From JAXLSZ01 sp046330315 (GTDB lineage Bacteria; Actinomycetota; Thermoleophilia; Solirubrobacterales; 70-9), in NCBI GenBank assembly GCA_046330315.1, contig JAXLSZ010000004.1, positions 372,001 through 436,000 on the forward strand: 64,000 bases of DNA, written 5' to 3'. Positions 53,438-61,095 of this stretch are shown piece by piece (position 1 is the first letter of the stretch; each line of letters opens with the position of its first letter). The notes beneath the pieces were generated by a model. That model was not told where the DNA came from, searched no databases, and saw only the letters and a program-made list of their open reading frames with translations. The translations under genes and the position numbers were made by a program.

Positions 53438-53849
53438 GCGCCGCGGCGATCCGCCCGCCGACCTCCGCCATCTCCGCTGCGGAGGAATACCTCGCCCGCG
53501 GCCAGAAGAAGCCGCGCAGGCCGTCCCTGCGCCGCCGCGGGACGACGTGGACGTGGAGGTGGGGGACGCTCTGGCTGACCACGTTGTTGAGCGCCACGAA
53601 GGTGCCCTGGGCCTCCATCGCATCGGTGACCGCGGCCGCGAGGCGCCGGGCGGCGGCGAAGAAGGGGCCGACCTCGGCGTCGGCGAGGTCGAGCAGGGTC
53701 TCGCGGTGCTCGGTCGGGACGAGCAGGCAGTGACCCGGGAAGAGCGGCCGGTTGTCCAGGAAGGCGACCGCCCCGGGCTCGGAGAGTACGACCGTCGCCT
53801 CGGCCTCCCCGGCGACGATCGCGCAGAAGGGGCAGCCGGCCTCAGGCAA
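53427..53849 (-). CDS. HIT family hydrolase (first of two)
   Basis: This 140-aa histidine-triad protein has CPFCAIVAGE at the start, NRPLFPGHCLLVPTEHRETL and the active triad H97-L-H99-V-H101 in VPHLHVHVVPRR. Such enzymes hydrolyse nucleoside phosphoramidates, dinucleoside polyphosphates or related nucleotide conjugates. It is the last gene of the minus-strand operon, overlapping the lipid kinase gene by 8 bases. Confidence 0.92.
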   Translation of the reverse strand: MPEAGCPFCAIVAGEAEATVVLSEPGAVAFLDNRPLFPGHCLLVPTEHRETLLDLADAEVGPFFAAARRLAAAVTDAMEAQGTFVALNNVVSQSVPHLHVHVVPRRRRDGLRGFFWPRARYSSAAEMAEVGGRIAAALRA

Positions 53850-54789
53850 CGATCCTCAGCGCCCCCGGCACCACCCTCAGCCGCACGCTCTCCCGCTCTC
53901 CCAGGTAGTCGCCGTCCACCTGCACGGGCACCGGCCGCGGGGCGCCGCCCTCGCCCGGCGAGATCGAGGTGACGGTTGCCTCTCCGATGCCGTTGAGCAG
54001 CCTGACGGCCCGGTGTCCGGCAAGGCCGCGCTCGCTGAGCAGCCGCGCGACCAGGGTGGGGGTGTCCCGCTGGGCGGCCCGCAACAGCACCCCGACGGAG
54101 AGGGTGCCGTCGTCTATCTCGACCTCGGTGCAGACCCGGATCGGCCGCTTGGAGAAGTAGGTGAAGGGGTTGGAGTTCTGGGCCAGGGCGGTGACGCCTT
54201 CCACGGTCTCGCCGTCGGCCTCGACCCGCAGCCACACCGGGTTGAGGAGGTAGCGGCGGTAGAAGCCGGCGATCGCCGAGTAGACGTAGTAGTAGGGCCC
54301 GCCTCGCGCCTTCAGCTTCGGGTTCGACTCGACCCGCTCGACGACCGTTGCGTCGATGCCGATCCCGCAGGAGAAGACGAAGTAGCGGTCCCCCGCCATT
54401 CCCAGGTCGATCGGGCGCGGGGCGAAGTCGTCGGCGAGCGCGAGGAGGTGCTCGGTCGCCTCGACGACATCGTTGGGGATCCCGAGGGTGCGGGCTACGA
54501 CGTTGGTCGAGCCGCCGGGGAGGATCGAGACCGGGACGTCGGTGCCGGCGAGGCCGTTTGCGACCTCGTTCAGCGTCCCGTCGCCGCCGAAGGCGACGAC
54601 GATGTCGTAGCCCCCCTCGCTCGCCTCGCGCCCGATCTCCGTGGCGTGGTTCTGGGACTCGGTGCTCACCGCCTCGACCTCGTAGCGGCCCTGAAGCGCG
54701 TAGACGACGAGGTTCTTGAGGCGATCCGAGACCGTCCTCGCGTAGGGGTTGACGATGATCAGCATCCGCTTCTTGGCCGCCTCAGCCAT
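53842..54789 (-). CDS. Diacylglycerol/lipid kinase (DagK/YegS-like)
   Basis: The 315-aa protein carries the DAGK catalytic fold: MLIIVNPYARTVSDRL, FGGDGTLNEVANGLAG (ATP loop GGDGT, about 70-75), ILPGGSTNVVARTLG, and the C-terminal beta domain VQVDGDYLG. It phosphorylates diacylglycerol or another lipid alcohol at the membrane face. The ATG overlaps the MBL gene end by 8 bases and the stop region overlaps the HIT gene by 8, so the operon is translated as a chain. Confidence 0.9.
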   Translation of the reverse strand: MAEAAKKRMLIIVNPYARTVSDRLKNLVVYALQGRYEVEAVSTESQNHATEIGREASEGGYDIVVAFGGDGTLNEVANGLAGTDVPVSILPGGSTNVVARTLGIPNDVVEATEHLLALADDFAPRPIDLGMAGDRYFVFSCGIGIDATVVERVESNPKLKARGGPYYYVYSAIAGFYRRYLLNPVWLRVEADGETVEGVTALAQNSNPFTYFSKRPIRVCTEVEIDDGTLSVGVLLRAAQRDTPTLVARLLSERGLAGHRAVRLLNGIGEATVTSISPGEGGAPRPVPVQVDGDYLGERESVRLRVVPGALRIVA

Positions 54790-55786
54790 CGCCCACCGCC
54801 CGATAGCGAATCACCCCGTCCTCGCTGCGCTCCTCGACCCGGCCCTCGTCCACCAGCAGGTCGATGTGCCCGATCACCTCCGAGAGGGTCAGGTAGGCCT
54901 GGGTCACCGCCACGTTGCCCCAGATCGCCTGCGCGAGCTCGTATCCGGTGCGCGGGCACTCGGCGATCAGGCCGTGGATCTTCTCCTTGCGGCGCTCGTG
55001 CTTGGCGAGGCGCTCGTCGATCAGCGCCACGTGGTCGGTGATCGGCTCGCCGTGCCCCGCGAGGACGATCTCGGCGGGCATCTCGCGGGTCGCCCGCAGG
55101 GAATCGAGGTAGGAGACCAGGGCCCGAGTGCGACCGGGCGAGCCGTCCAGCGGCCGGGTCAGGAGCGGGTTGGAGGAGATGTGCTTGATCAGGTGGTCGG
55201 CGGCAAGCAGGATGCGGCGCCGCTCGTCCCAGAAGACGGTGTCGGAGGGGCTGTGGCCGGGGCGGTGGAACGCCTGAAGCTCGCGCCCGGCGAAGGCCAG
55301 CCGCTCCCCGTCGGCGAGCGGGCGGGTGACCTTCGCCGAGGCCCCCCAGCCGCGGAAGCTCGCGGTGACCGTGCGCAGCACCGAGACCACCTGCCCGGGG
55401 ACCCCGTGCATGCTCATCAGCTCGGCGGCGAAGGCGTCGTCGGCCTCCGAGTCGGCCCGGAAGTTCGCCAGGCGCCTGGCGGCGACCCCGATCGCGGCGA
55501 CCTCGGCGCCGGAGTGCTCGACGATTATCTCGATCAGCCCGAGGTGGTCGATGTGCTGGTGGGTGACGATCACCAGCTCGAGGTCGTCGATCGAGTGGCC
55601 GCGGGCGGCGAGCTGGCCCTGCAGCTCGTCGAGCGCCTTGCCGGAATTCGGCCCGGTGTCCACGAGGGTGAGGGGCTCGTCCTCGATCAGATAGCAGTTC
55701 ACCCTTCCCACCGCGAAGGGGGTGGGGATCCTCAGGCAGTGGACACCGGCCTCGGCGGCGCGCTCCAGCGCCTCCTCGGCCCTCAC
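54782..55786 (-). CDS. Metallo-beta-lactamase-fold hydrolase with C-terminal winged helix
   Basis: This 334-aa protein has the MBL signature THQHIDHLG (His76, His78, Asp80, His81), HRPGHSPSDTVFW and LLAADHLIKH (bridging Asp), and HGEP (last His). A C-terminal helical/winged domain follows (about 265-330: RTGYELAQAIWGNVAVTQAYLTLSEVIGHIDLLVDEGRV), as in LACTB2-like and some RNase or thioesterase MBL proteins. The GTG start overlaps the phosphomannomutase stop (GTGA). The substrate is unknown. Confidence 0.88.
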   Translation of the reverse strand: MRAEEALERAAEAGVHCLRIPTPFAVGRVNCYLIEDEPLTLVDTGPNSGKALDELQGQLAARGHSIDDLELVIVTHQHIDHLGLIEIIVEHSGAEVAAIGVAARRLANFRADSEADDAFAAELMSMHGVPGQVVSVLRTVTASFRGWGASAKVTRPLADGERLAFAGRELQAFHRPGHSPSDTVFWDERRRILLAADHLIKHISSNPLLTRPLDGSPGRTRALVSYLDSLRATREMPAEIVLAGHGEPITDHVALIDERLAKHERRKEKIHGLIAECPRTGYELAQAIWGNVAVTQAYLTLSEVIGHIDLLVDEGRVEERSEDGVIRYRAVGDG

Positions 55787-57165
55787 CCTCTGATCAACCC
55801 CAGCACCTCGTCGCGACGTTGCGCCATGTGCTCGGCGGAGACCACCGACTCGAGGTTGAGGCGGAGCAGGGGCTCGGTGTTCGAGGGCCGCACGTTGAAG
55901 TGCCAGTCCGGGTAGTCGACGGAGATCCCGTCGAGGCGGTCGATCTCGGCGTCGGCATAGCGCTCGGCGATCAGCTCGATCCTCGCGCCCTGGTCCTCCA
56001 CCTCGGAGTTGATCTCGCCGGAGATGAAGTACCGGGAGCGGAAATCGGCCATCAGCCCGGCGAGGTCGAGGTCCGACCCGGAGAGAAGCTCGAGCATCAG
56101 CAGCGCCGGCAGGGTTCCCGAGTCGGCGCACCAGAAGTCGCGGAAGTAGTAGTGGCCGGAGACCTCGCCGCCGAAGGCGGCCACCTCCTCGCGCATCCGC
56201 GCCTTGAAGAACGCATGGCCGGCCCTCGAGAGCGCCGAGCGCCCGCCGGCCGCCGCGATCGTGTCGGGCACCGCGCGGCTGGACCGGGGGTCGTAGAGGA
56301 TCGTCGAGCCGGGGTGCTTTCCGAGGACGGCCTCGGAGAGCAGGGCGCAGACGAAGTCGCCGTCGCAGAAGGTCCCGCCGCCGTCGATGAAGAAGCAGCG
56401 GTCGGCGTCTCCGTCCCAGGCGATCCCCAGGTCCGCGCCCTCGGCGCGGACCCGCTCCATGATCAGTCGCCGGTTCTCCTCGAGCAGCGGGTTGGGCTCG
56501 TGGTCTGGGAACTCACCGTCGGGCTCGAAGTAGAGCTTCACCAGGTCGAGGCCCAGCCTCTCGAGGATCGGGCCCACCATCGGCCCGGCCATCCCGTTGC
56601 CGCCGTCCACGACGATCCGCAGCGGCGAGATCGCGGAGGGGTCCACGGTGGTCAGGGCGTGGTCGCGGAACTCCTTCCAGATGTCGACCTCCTCGAGCGA
56701 GCCGCCCCCCGGGGCCCGGCCCAGGCCGGCCTCGATCTCAGCCTTCACATCGCCGATCCCGGCGTCTCCTGAGAGGGCGAGCGCTCCCTCGCGGATCAGC
56801 TTCACCCCCGTGTAGGGCTTCGGGTTGTGCGAGGCGGTGACCATCGCCCCGCCGTCGAGGTTCCGGGAGCCGACCAGGAAGTAGAGCATCTCGGTGGCGA
56901 CCATCCCGGCGTCGAGCACGGTTGCTCCCTCGAAGATCAGCCCGTCGCGCAGCTCGGCAGCCATCGAGGGGGCGGTGAGCCTCATGTCGCGTCCGAGGCC
57001 GACCCGCAGCTCTGCGGGCCGCTTGCCGCGGAGCCGGGCGAGGACCCGGGCGAAGGCCCGGCCCACCGCGTGGGCGGTGGTCTCGTCCATCTCGGAGCCG
57101 TAGAGCCCCCGGATGTCGTACGCCTTGAAAATCCCCGGGGGGGCCAGGGGGGGCGCCTCGCTCAA
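55783..57165 (-). CDS. Phosphomannomutase/phosphoglucomutase
   Basis: The 460-aa alpha-D-phosphohexomutase interconverts hexose 1- and 6-phosphates for cell-surface sugars. Conserved parts are GIFKAYDIRGLYG, the phosphoserine loop TASHNP (Ser112), the Mg loop DGDADR (Asp251, 253, 255), the sugar-binding GEVSGHYYF and the phosphate-binding RPSNTEPLLRL. The TTG start lies within the stop of the upstream HIT gene (TTGA). The downstream MBL gene overlaps its stop. Confidence 0.93.
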   Translation of the reverse strand: MSEAPPLAPPGIFKAYDIRGLYGSEMDETTAHAVGRAFARVLARLRGKRPAELRVGLGRDMRLTAPSMAAELRDGLIFEGATVLDAGMVATEMLYFLVGSRNLDGGAMVTASHNPKPYTGVKLIREGALALSGDAGIGDVKAEIEAGLGRAPGGGSLEEVDIWKEFRDHALTTVDPSAISPLRIVVDGGNGMAGPMVGPILERLGLDLVKLYFEPDGEFPDHEPNPLLEENRRLIMERVRAEGADLGIAWDGDADRCFFIDGGGTFCDGDFVCALLSEAVLGKHPGSTILYDPRSSRAVPDTIAAAGGRSALSRAGHAFFKARMREEVAAFGGEVSGHYYFRDFWCADSGTLPALLMLELLSGSDLDLAGLMADFRSRYFISGEINSEVEDQGARIELIAERYADAEIDRLDGISVDYPDWHFNVRPSNTEPLLRLNLESVVSAEHMAQRRDEVLGLIRG

Positions 57166-57650
57166 TAGCCCTTCCTCAACGCCTCGTAGCTCTCCTCGAG
57201 GGTCTGGGGCATCACCTTGGTGTCGGCGATCACCGGCATGAAGTTCGTGTCCCCGCCCCAGCGCGGCACCACGTGCATGTGGATGTGGTGCTCGACCCCG
57301 GCCCCCGCGGCGCGGCCCTGGTTGAAGCCGACGTTGTAGCCGTGGGGGTCGTAGACCTCCTCGAGGCGGTTCATCGCCCGGCGCGCCAGGTCCATCATCT
57401 CCGCGACGGTGTCGGGTTCGAGGTCCTGCAGGCGGGCGGTGTGCTCGTAGGGCGCCACCATCAGGTGGCCGTTCGTGTAGGGGTAGAGGTTGAGGATCAC
57501 GAAGCAGCGCTCGCCGCGGTGGACGATCAGGTTCTCCTGGTCTCGCCGCTCGGGCGGCTTCGCGCAGAAGATGCAGGCTTCCTCGATGTCCTTTGCCGCG
57601 TCCTTCACGTAGGAGAGGCGCCACGGCGCCCAGATTCGCTCGCTGACCAC
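57162..57650 (-). CDS. HIT family protein, Ap4A phosphorylase-like (second of two)
   Basis: This 162-aa histidine-triad protein starts with RIWAPWRLSYV, a feature of the actinobacterial HIT/Ap4A phosphorylase group. It has a zinc pair CIFC (26-29), NLYPYTNGHLMVAPYEH and the triad H122-I-H124-M-H126 in VEHHIHMHVVPRW. It likely cleaves dinucleoside polyphosphates. GTG start; TAGGAT ends 6 bases upstream. It is the first gene of the five-gene minus-strand operon. Confidence 0.92.
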   Translation of the reverse strand: MVSERIWAPWRLSYVKDAAKDIEEACIFCAKPPERRDQENLIVHRGERCFVILNLYPYTNGHLMVAPYEHTARLQDLEPDTVAEMMDLARRAMNRLEEVYDPHGYNVGFNQGRAAGAGVEHHIHMHVVPRWGGDTNFMPVIADTKVMPQTLEESYEALRKGY

Positions 57651-57656
57651 CCCCTG

Positions 57657-57662
57657 ATCCTA
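57657..57662 (-). promoter_or_regulatory. TAGGAT -10 element of the HIT-led operon, probable leaderless start
   Basis: On the minus strand TAGGAT ends 6 bases before the GTG of the HIT gene (57650); no Shine-Dalgarno sequence is seen. Confidence 0.45.
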
Positions 57663-57738
57663 CGGCTGTCGAATCCCGCGCGACTCGCCGGGCCAGGACC
57701 GGTGGGCGGGAGGGGAGGATCCGGGCGGAGCGGCGGCC

Positions 57739-58740
57739 TCAGAGCCAGCCGCGGCGGCGGAAGTAGACGATCATTCCGACGAGCAGCAGCCCCATCGAGC
57801 CGACGATCACGTAGAAGTCGGTGTGATCGCCCTCGCCCGGCACGCCGACGTTCATCCCCCAGATGCTGGCGATCAGCGTCAGCGGCAGGACGATGACGCT
57901 GATCGAGGTAAGCACGCGGAGGATGTCGTTGACGCGGTGGGAGATCACCGACTCGTTGGTCTCCTCGAGCGCGACCACCACCTCCTTGTAGTTCTCGAGC
58001 ATGTCCCAGATCCGCTCGTGGGCGTCGACGATGTCGTCGAAGTAGATCTCCAGGTCCGGGGCGAGGTAGCGCTGCTTGACCGATTCGAGGTCACGCAGGA
58101 CGGGGCGCTGGGGGCGGATCACCTTGCGGAAGTTGATGATCTCCTGCTTGGCGTTGGAGATGTCGCGGACCACGTCCTCGCCGCGGCCCTCGAAGATCTC
58201 GCCCTCGAGGTTGTCGAGCTTGTTGCCGATCTTGCGCAGCATCGGGAAGCAGTAGTCGAAGCTGTCGTCGACGATCCGGTAGAGCAGGTAGCCCGAGCCG
58301 CGGGAGAAGAGCTGGTCGCGCAGCTCCTCCTTTGACCGGCAGCTCTCGAAGAGGTACTCGACCGGCTTCAGCGGCTGGTTCTGGATCGTCACCACGAACC
58401 CCGGGCCGACGAAGAGGTCGAGCTCGCCGGTGCCCAGCCGTCCGGCCTCGCGGTCGAAGACCGGGAAGTGCAGGACGATGAACAGGTAGTCGTCGTAGGT
58501 GTCGATCTTCGGCCGCTCGTTGCGGGAGAAGACGTCCTCGAGGTCGAGCGGATGGAAGTCGAAGTGCTCCTCTATCCAGGCGCGCTCCATCGAGCCCGGG
58601 CGCTCGATGCTGACCCAGCGCAGGCCCTCGCCGTCGACCTGCTCGACGTTCGGGGTGAGCTGCTCAGCCTGCCGCGCCGGCTCGATGAGCTCGCCGCGGC
58701 GGCCCGCTCGCCTCAGCCTCGGCTTCGGAAGGTTCGGCAT
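57739..58740 (-). CDS. corA: Magnesium/cobalt transporter CorA
   Basis: The 333-aa protein has a large cytoplasmic N-terminal domain (VDGEGLRWVSIERP, DVFSRNERPKIDTYDDYLFIVLHFP), a long stalk helix and two C-terminal transmembrane helices. The signature GMN lies at the end of TM1 (LIASIWGMNVGVPG), with TM2 (FYVIVGSMGLLLVGMIVYF) and a basic tail. CorA forms a pentameric Mg2+ channel. It is divergent from osmC-like. Confidence 0.94.
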   Translation of the reverse strand: MPNLPKPRLRRAGRRGELIEPARQAEQLTPNVEQVDGEGLRWVSIERPGSMERAWIEEHFDFHPLDLEDVFSRNERPKIDTYDDYLFIVLHFPVFDREAGRLGTGELDLFVGPGFVVTIQNQPLKPVEYLFESCRSKEELRDQLFSRGSGYLLYRIVDDSFDYCFPMLRKIGNKLDNLEGEIFEGRGEDVVRDISNAKQEIINFRKVIRPQRPVLRDLESVKQRYLAPDLEIYFDDIVDAHERIWDMLENYKEVVVALEETNESVISHRVNDILRVLTSISVIVLPLTLIASIWGMNVGVPGEGDHTDFYVIVGSMGLLLVGMIVYFRRRGWL

Positions 58741-58783
58741 CGGCGCTCATCTTCTCGGTCGGCGTGCAATCCATGGTCAACGT

Positions 58784-58789
58784 TAGGTT
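58784..58789 (+). promoter_or_regulatory. TAGGTT -10-like element
   Basis: TAGGTT ends 10 bases before the ATG at 58800 and supports that start over the GTG at 58764, which lies upstream of it. Confidence 0.35.
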
Positions 58790-58799
58790 AGTGGCCGGA

Positions 58800-59306
58800 A
58801 TGGATCTCCGTGAGACGCAACGACCACTGAAGGAGGCCTACCGCCGTGACCCGGCGGCCTCCCGCGTCACCCTCACTGCTCGGGGGGGAGCCGGCGAGGA
58901 CGTGGTCAGCTGCTCGGTGGACCTCGGGCGCGCCGTCGCGGAGGCGCAGGCGCACTCCGGGGTCGGCGGGGCCGGGACGGCCGCCTGCTCGGGGGACCTG
59001 CTGCTGGGGGCGCTGGCGGCCTGCGCCCAGCTCACCTGCCAGATGGTGGCCACCGCGATGGGCCTGGAGACCGAGCGCATCGAGGTCGTCGTCGAGGGGG
59101 ATCTCGACCTGCGCGGGACTCTGGGAATCGACCGCGAGGTGCCGGCCGGCTTCGAGGAGATCAGGGTCCGCTTCGAGGTGGACGCCCCGGGGGCGAGCCG
59201 GGACGAGCTCGACTCGCTGATCGCCAAGACCGAGCGCTACTGCACCGTGCTGCAGAGCCTGCGGGCACCCTCGCCCGTTTCCACCGCGTTGCGGGCGACG
59301 ACCTGA
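58800..59306 (+). CDS. OsmC family protein
   Basis: The 168-aa protein has the OsmC/Ohr fold: GGTAACSGDLLLGALAACAQLTC-type helix with Cys75 and Cys80, and a late Cys148 in KTERYCTVLQSL. In OsmC/Ohr two cysteines reduce organic hydroperoxides; here the pairing is not certain because the first cysteine pair is only five apart. It might instead be a non-peroxidase OsmC-like protein. The SAM riboswitch follows. Confidence 0.82.
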   Translation: MDLRETQRPLKEAYRRDPAASRVTLTARGGAGEDVVSCSVDLGRAVAEAQAHSGVGGAGTAACSGDLLLGALAACAQLTCQMVATAMGLETERIEVVVEGDLDLRGTLGIDREVPAGFEEIRVRFEVDAPGASRDELDSLIAKTERYCTVLQSLRAPSPVSTALRATT

Positions 59307-59319
59307 GCCACCGGGCCCT

Positions 59320-59348
59320 TTGGCGGCGCTCGGGGGCGATGGTATGAT
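59320..59348 (+). promoter_or_regulatory. Promoter of the SAM-riboswitch operon
   Basis: TTGGCG (59320-59325) and TATGAT (59343-59348) are separated by exactly 17 bases, a near-consensus sigma-70-type promoter. It would start transcription about 59355, a few bases before the riboswitch P1 helix. Confidence 0.75.
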
Positions 59349-59363
59349 CGCCCCCACATAACG

Positions 59364-59479
59364 CCACATCGAGAGGGGTGGAGGGACTGGCCCGTTGAAG
59401 CCCCGGCAACCATCCGGACCCCTGCGGTTCGGGGAAGGTGCCAATTCCAGCAGGCGAACCAGGTGCCTGGAAGATGTGG
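59364..59479 (+). ncRNA. SAM-I riboswitch (S-box) aptamer
   Basis: The P1 helix is CCACATC (59364-59370) with GATGTGG (59473-59479). Inside are the hallmark GAGGGACTGGCCCGTTGAAGC and CCCGGCAACC of the SAM-I core, a variable P3 arm, and the conserved GGTGCCAATTCC of the J3/4-P4 region. SAM binding stabilises P1 and lets the downstream terminator form, turning the operon off when SAM is plentiful. It controls the threonine-synthase-like gene and sulfur carrier. Confidence 0.96.
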
Positions 59480-59495
59480 GGGAGAGTCCGATCGG

Positions 59496-59527
59496 AACCT
59501 CTGCCCCACACGAGGCGGAGGTTTTTT
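59496..59527 (+). terminator. Riboswitch-controlled intrinsic terminator
   Basis: AACCTCTGCC (59496-59505) pairs with GGCGGAGGTT (59514-59523) around an 8-base loop, followed by a T6 run (59522-59527). The competing antiterminator pairs 59475-59486 with 59499-59510 (11 of 12 positions); its left arm includes the 3' side of P1, so SAM-bound P1 blocks it. This is a complete OFF switch. Confidence 0.92.
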
Positions 59528-59558
59528 CTTTGGAATTTGGGCGAGAAAGCGAGATCGG

Positions 59559-60791
59559 ATGTCAATCGAGAGCCTGAGGTGCAAGGAGTGCGGGACGGCC
59601 TACCCGCTGGAGGCGAGGTTCGTCTGCGAGGAGTGCTTCGGGCCGCTGGAGGTCGCCTACTCCTTCGAGGGGCTGGACCCCGAGGAGGCGCGACGGCGAA
59701 TCCAGGCCGGCTCGCGGGGGATCTGGCGCTACGCGGACTTCCTCCCCTTCGAGTCGCGCCCCACGGACCCGCTGGAGCCGGGGCTGACTCCCCTGATCCG
59801 CGCCGAGCGCCTCGCGGAGCGGCTCGGGACGGGCGCGGAGATCTGGATCAAGAACGACGCCGCCAACCCGACGCATTCCTTCAAGGACCGGGTGGTCGCG
59901 GTGGCCGTCGCCAAGGCGCGCGAGCTGGGCTTCGAGACCGTGGCCTGCGCGTCCACCGGCAACCTGGCCAACGCCGTTGCCGCCAGGGCCGCGGCGGCGG
60001 GCATGGAGTCCTACGTGTTCGTCCCCGCTGACCTCGAGGAGCAGAAGCTGATCGCCACCGGGATCTACGGCACCCACCTGGTCGGCGTCAGGGGCAGCTA
60101 CGACGACGTCAACCGGCTCTGCACCCAGCTTGCCGAGACGAGACCGTGGGCGTTCGTCAACGTCAACCTGCGTCCCTACTACGCGGAGGGATCGAAGACG
60201 CTCGCCTACGAGACGGTGGAGCAGCTCGGCTGGGAGCTGCCCGACCGGGTCGTCTGCCCGGTCGCCTCGGGGTCGCTCTTCACCAAGATCCATCGCGGCT
60301 TCGCGGAGTGGATCGACGCCGGGCTGGTGGCCGGGACCCAGCCGGCCTTCTGCGGGGCGCAGGCGAAGGGCTGCGACCCCGTCGCCACCGCCTTCCACAA
60401 CGGCTGGGACATCTGCCGGCCCCAGAGGCCGGACACGATCGCCAAGAGCCTGGCGATCGGCGACCCGGCCGACGGCCCCTACGCGGTCGAGCAGGCCCGG
60501 CGCACCGGCGGCTCGATCGACTCGGTCTCCGACTCCGAGATCCGCGGGGGGATCAGGCTGCTGGCCGAGACGACGGGGATCTTCACCGAGACCGCCGGCG
60601 GCGTCACCGCCGCGGTGCTGGCCAGGCTCGCCGAGCGTGGTGAGTTGGCCGACGGCGAGCGGGTCGTCGTTTACGTCACCGGCGAGGGGCTGAAGACGCT
60701 CGACGCCGCCCGCGATAGCTTCCACATGGACGAGATCGATCCCGACCTCGAGAGCTTCGAGGCGGGGCTGGGGCAGGAGGTCCCCGTCTGA
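59559..60791 (+). CDS. thrC: Threonine synthase family PLP enzyme (possible O-phosphohomoserine sulfhydrylase)
   Basis: The 410-aa fold-type II PLP enzyme has an N-terminal zinc ribbon (C8-x2-C11, C23-x2-C26), the PLP lysine Lys109 in NPTHSFKDRV, the phosphate-cup ASTGNLANAVAA and a late TGEGLKT. By family it converts O-phosphohomoserine to threonine. Two contextual facts argue for caution: it is governed by a SAM riboswitch, and a sulfur-carrier gene follows with a 1-base overlap. It may therefore make homocysteine from O-phosphohomoserine and carrier-bound sulfur. The symbol denotes family only. The start at ATG 59559 begins right before the zinc ribbon. Confidence 0.88.
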   Translation: MSIESLRCKECGTAYPLEARFVCEECFGPLEVAYSFEGLDPEEARRRIQAGSRGIWRYADFLPFESRPTDPLEPGLTPLIRAERLAERLGTGAEIWIKNDAANPTHSFKDRVVAVAVAKARELGFETVACASTGNLANAVAARAAAAGMESYVFVPADLEEQKLIATGIYGTHLVGVRGSYDDVNRLCTQLAETRPWAFVNVNLRPYYAEGSKTLAYETVEQLGWELPDRVVCPVASGSLFTKIHRGFAEWIDAGLVAGTQPAFCGAQAKGCDPVATAFHNGWDICRPQRPDTIAKSLAIGDPADGPYAVEQARRTGGSIDSVSDSEIRGGIRLLAETTGIFTETAGGVTAAVLARLAERGELADGERVVVYVTGEGLKTLDAARDSFHMDEIDPDLESFEAGLGQEVPV

Positions 60792-61063
60792 TGGCCGTCA
60801 CCGTGAAGATTCCCACCCAGCTTCGAGCCGCGACCGCCGGCGAGTCCGAGGTCGAGGTGGACGGAGGCACGGTCGGGGAGGCTCTCGACGCCGTCTTCGA
60901 GCGCCACGGCGGGCTGCGGGAGCGGATCACCCAGGACGGCGACCTGCGCCGCTTCGTGAACGTCTACGTCAGCGGCGAGGACATCCGCTTCGGCGAGGGG
61001 CTCGACACGCCGCTCAGCGAGGGCGACGAGGTGACCATCCTGCCCGCCGTCGCCGGCGGCTGA
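60791..61063 (+). CDS. ThiS/MoaD-family sulfur carrier protein
   Basis: The 90-aa ubiquitin-like protein has a beta-grasp pattern (VTVKIPTQLRAATAGESEVEV; VNVYVSGEDIRF; DEVTILPAVAGG) and ends in the Gly-Gly needed for adenylation and thiocarboxylation by a MoeB/ThiF-like enzyme. It resembles CysO-type carriers. No thiamine or molybdopterin gene is near. Its ATG shares a base with the thrC-like stop (TGATG), so the two proteins are coupled under the same SAM riboswitch, which points to methionine/cysteine sulfur transfer. Confidence 0.88.
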   Translation: MAVTVKIPTQLRAATAGESEVEVDGGTVGEALDAVFERHGGLRERITQDGDLRRFVNVYVSGEDIRFGEGLDTPLSEGDEVTILPAVAGG

Positions 61064-61095
61064 GCGGCGGCGATCGCAACCAACGGCGAACGGCC

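Noticed and set aside
60791..61063. Assignment of the sulfur carrier to molybdopterin (MoaD) or thiamine (ThiS) synthesis
   Set aside because: No moa, moe or thi genes are in the window and the gene is coupled to a SAM-riboswitch-controlled ThrC homologue, so a methionine/cysteine sulfur role is favoured though not proven.
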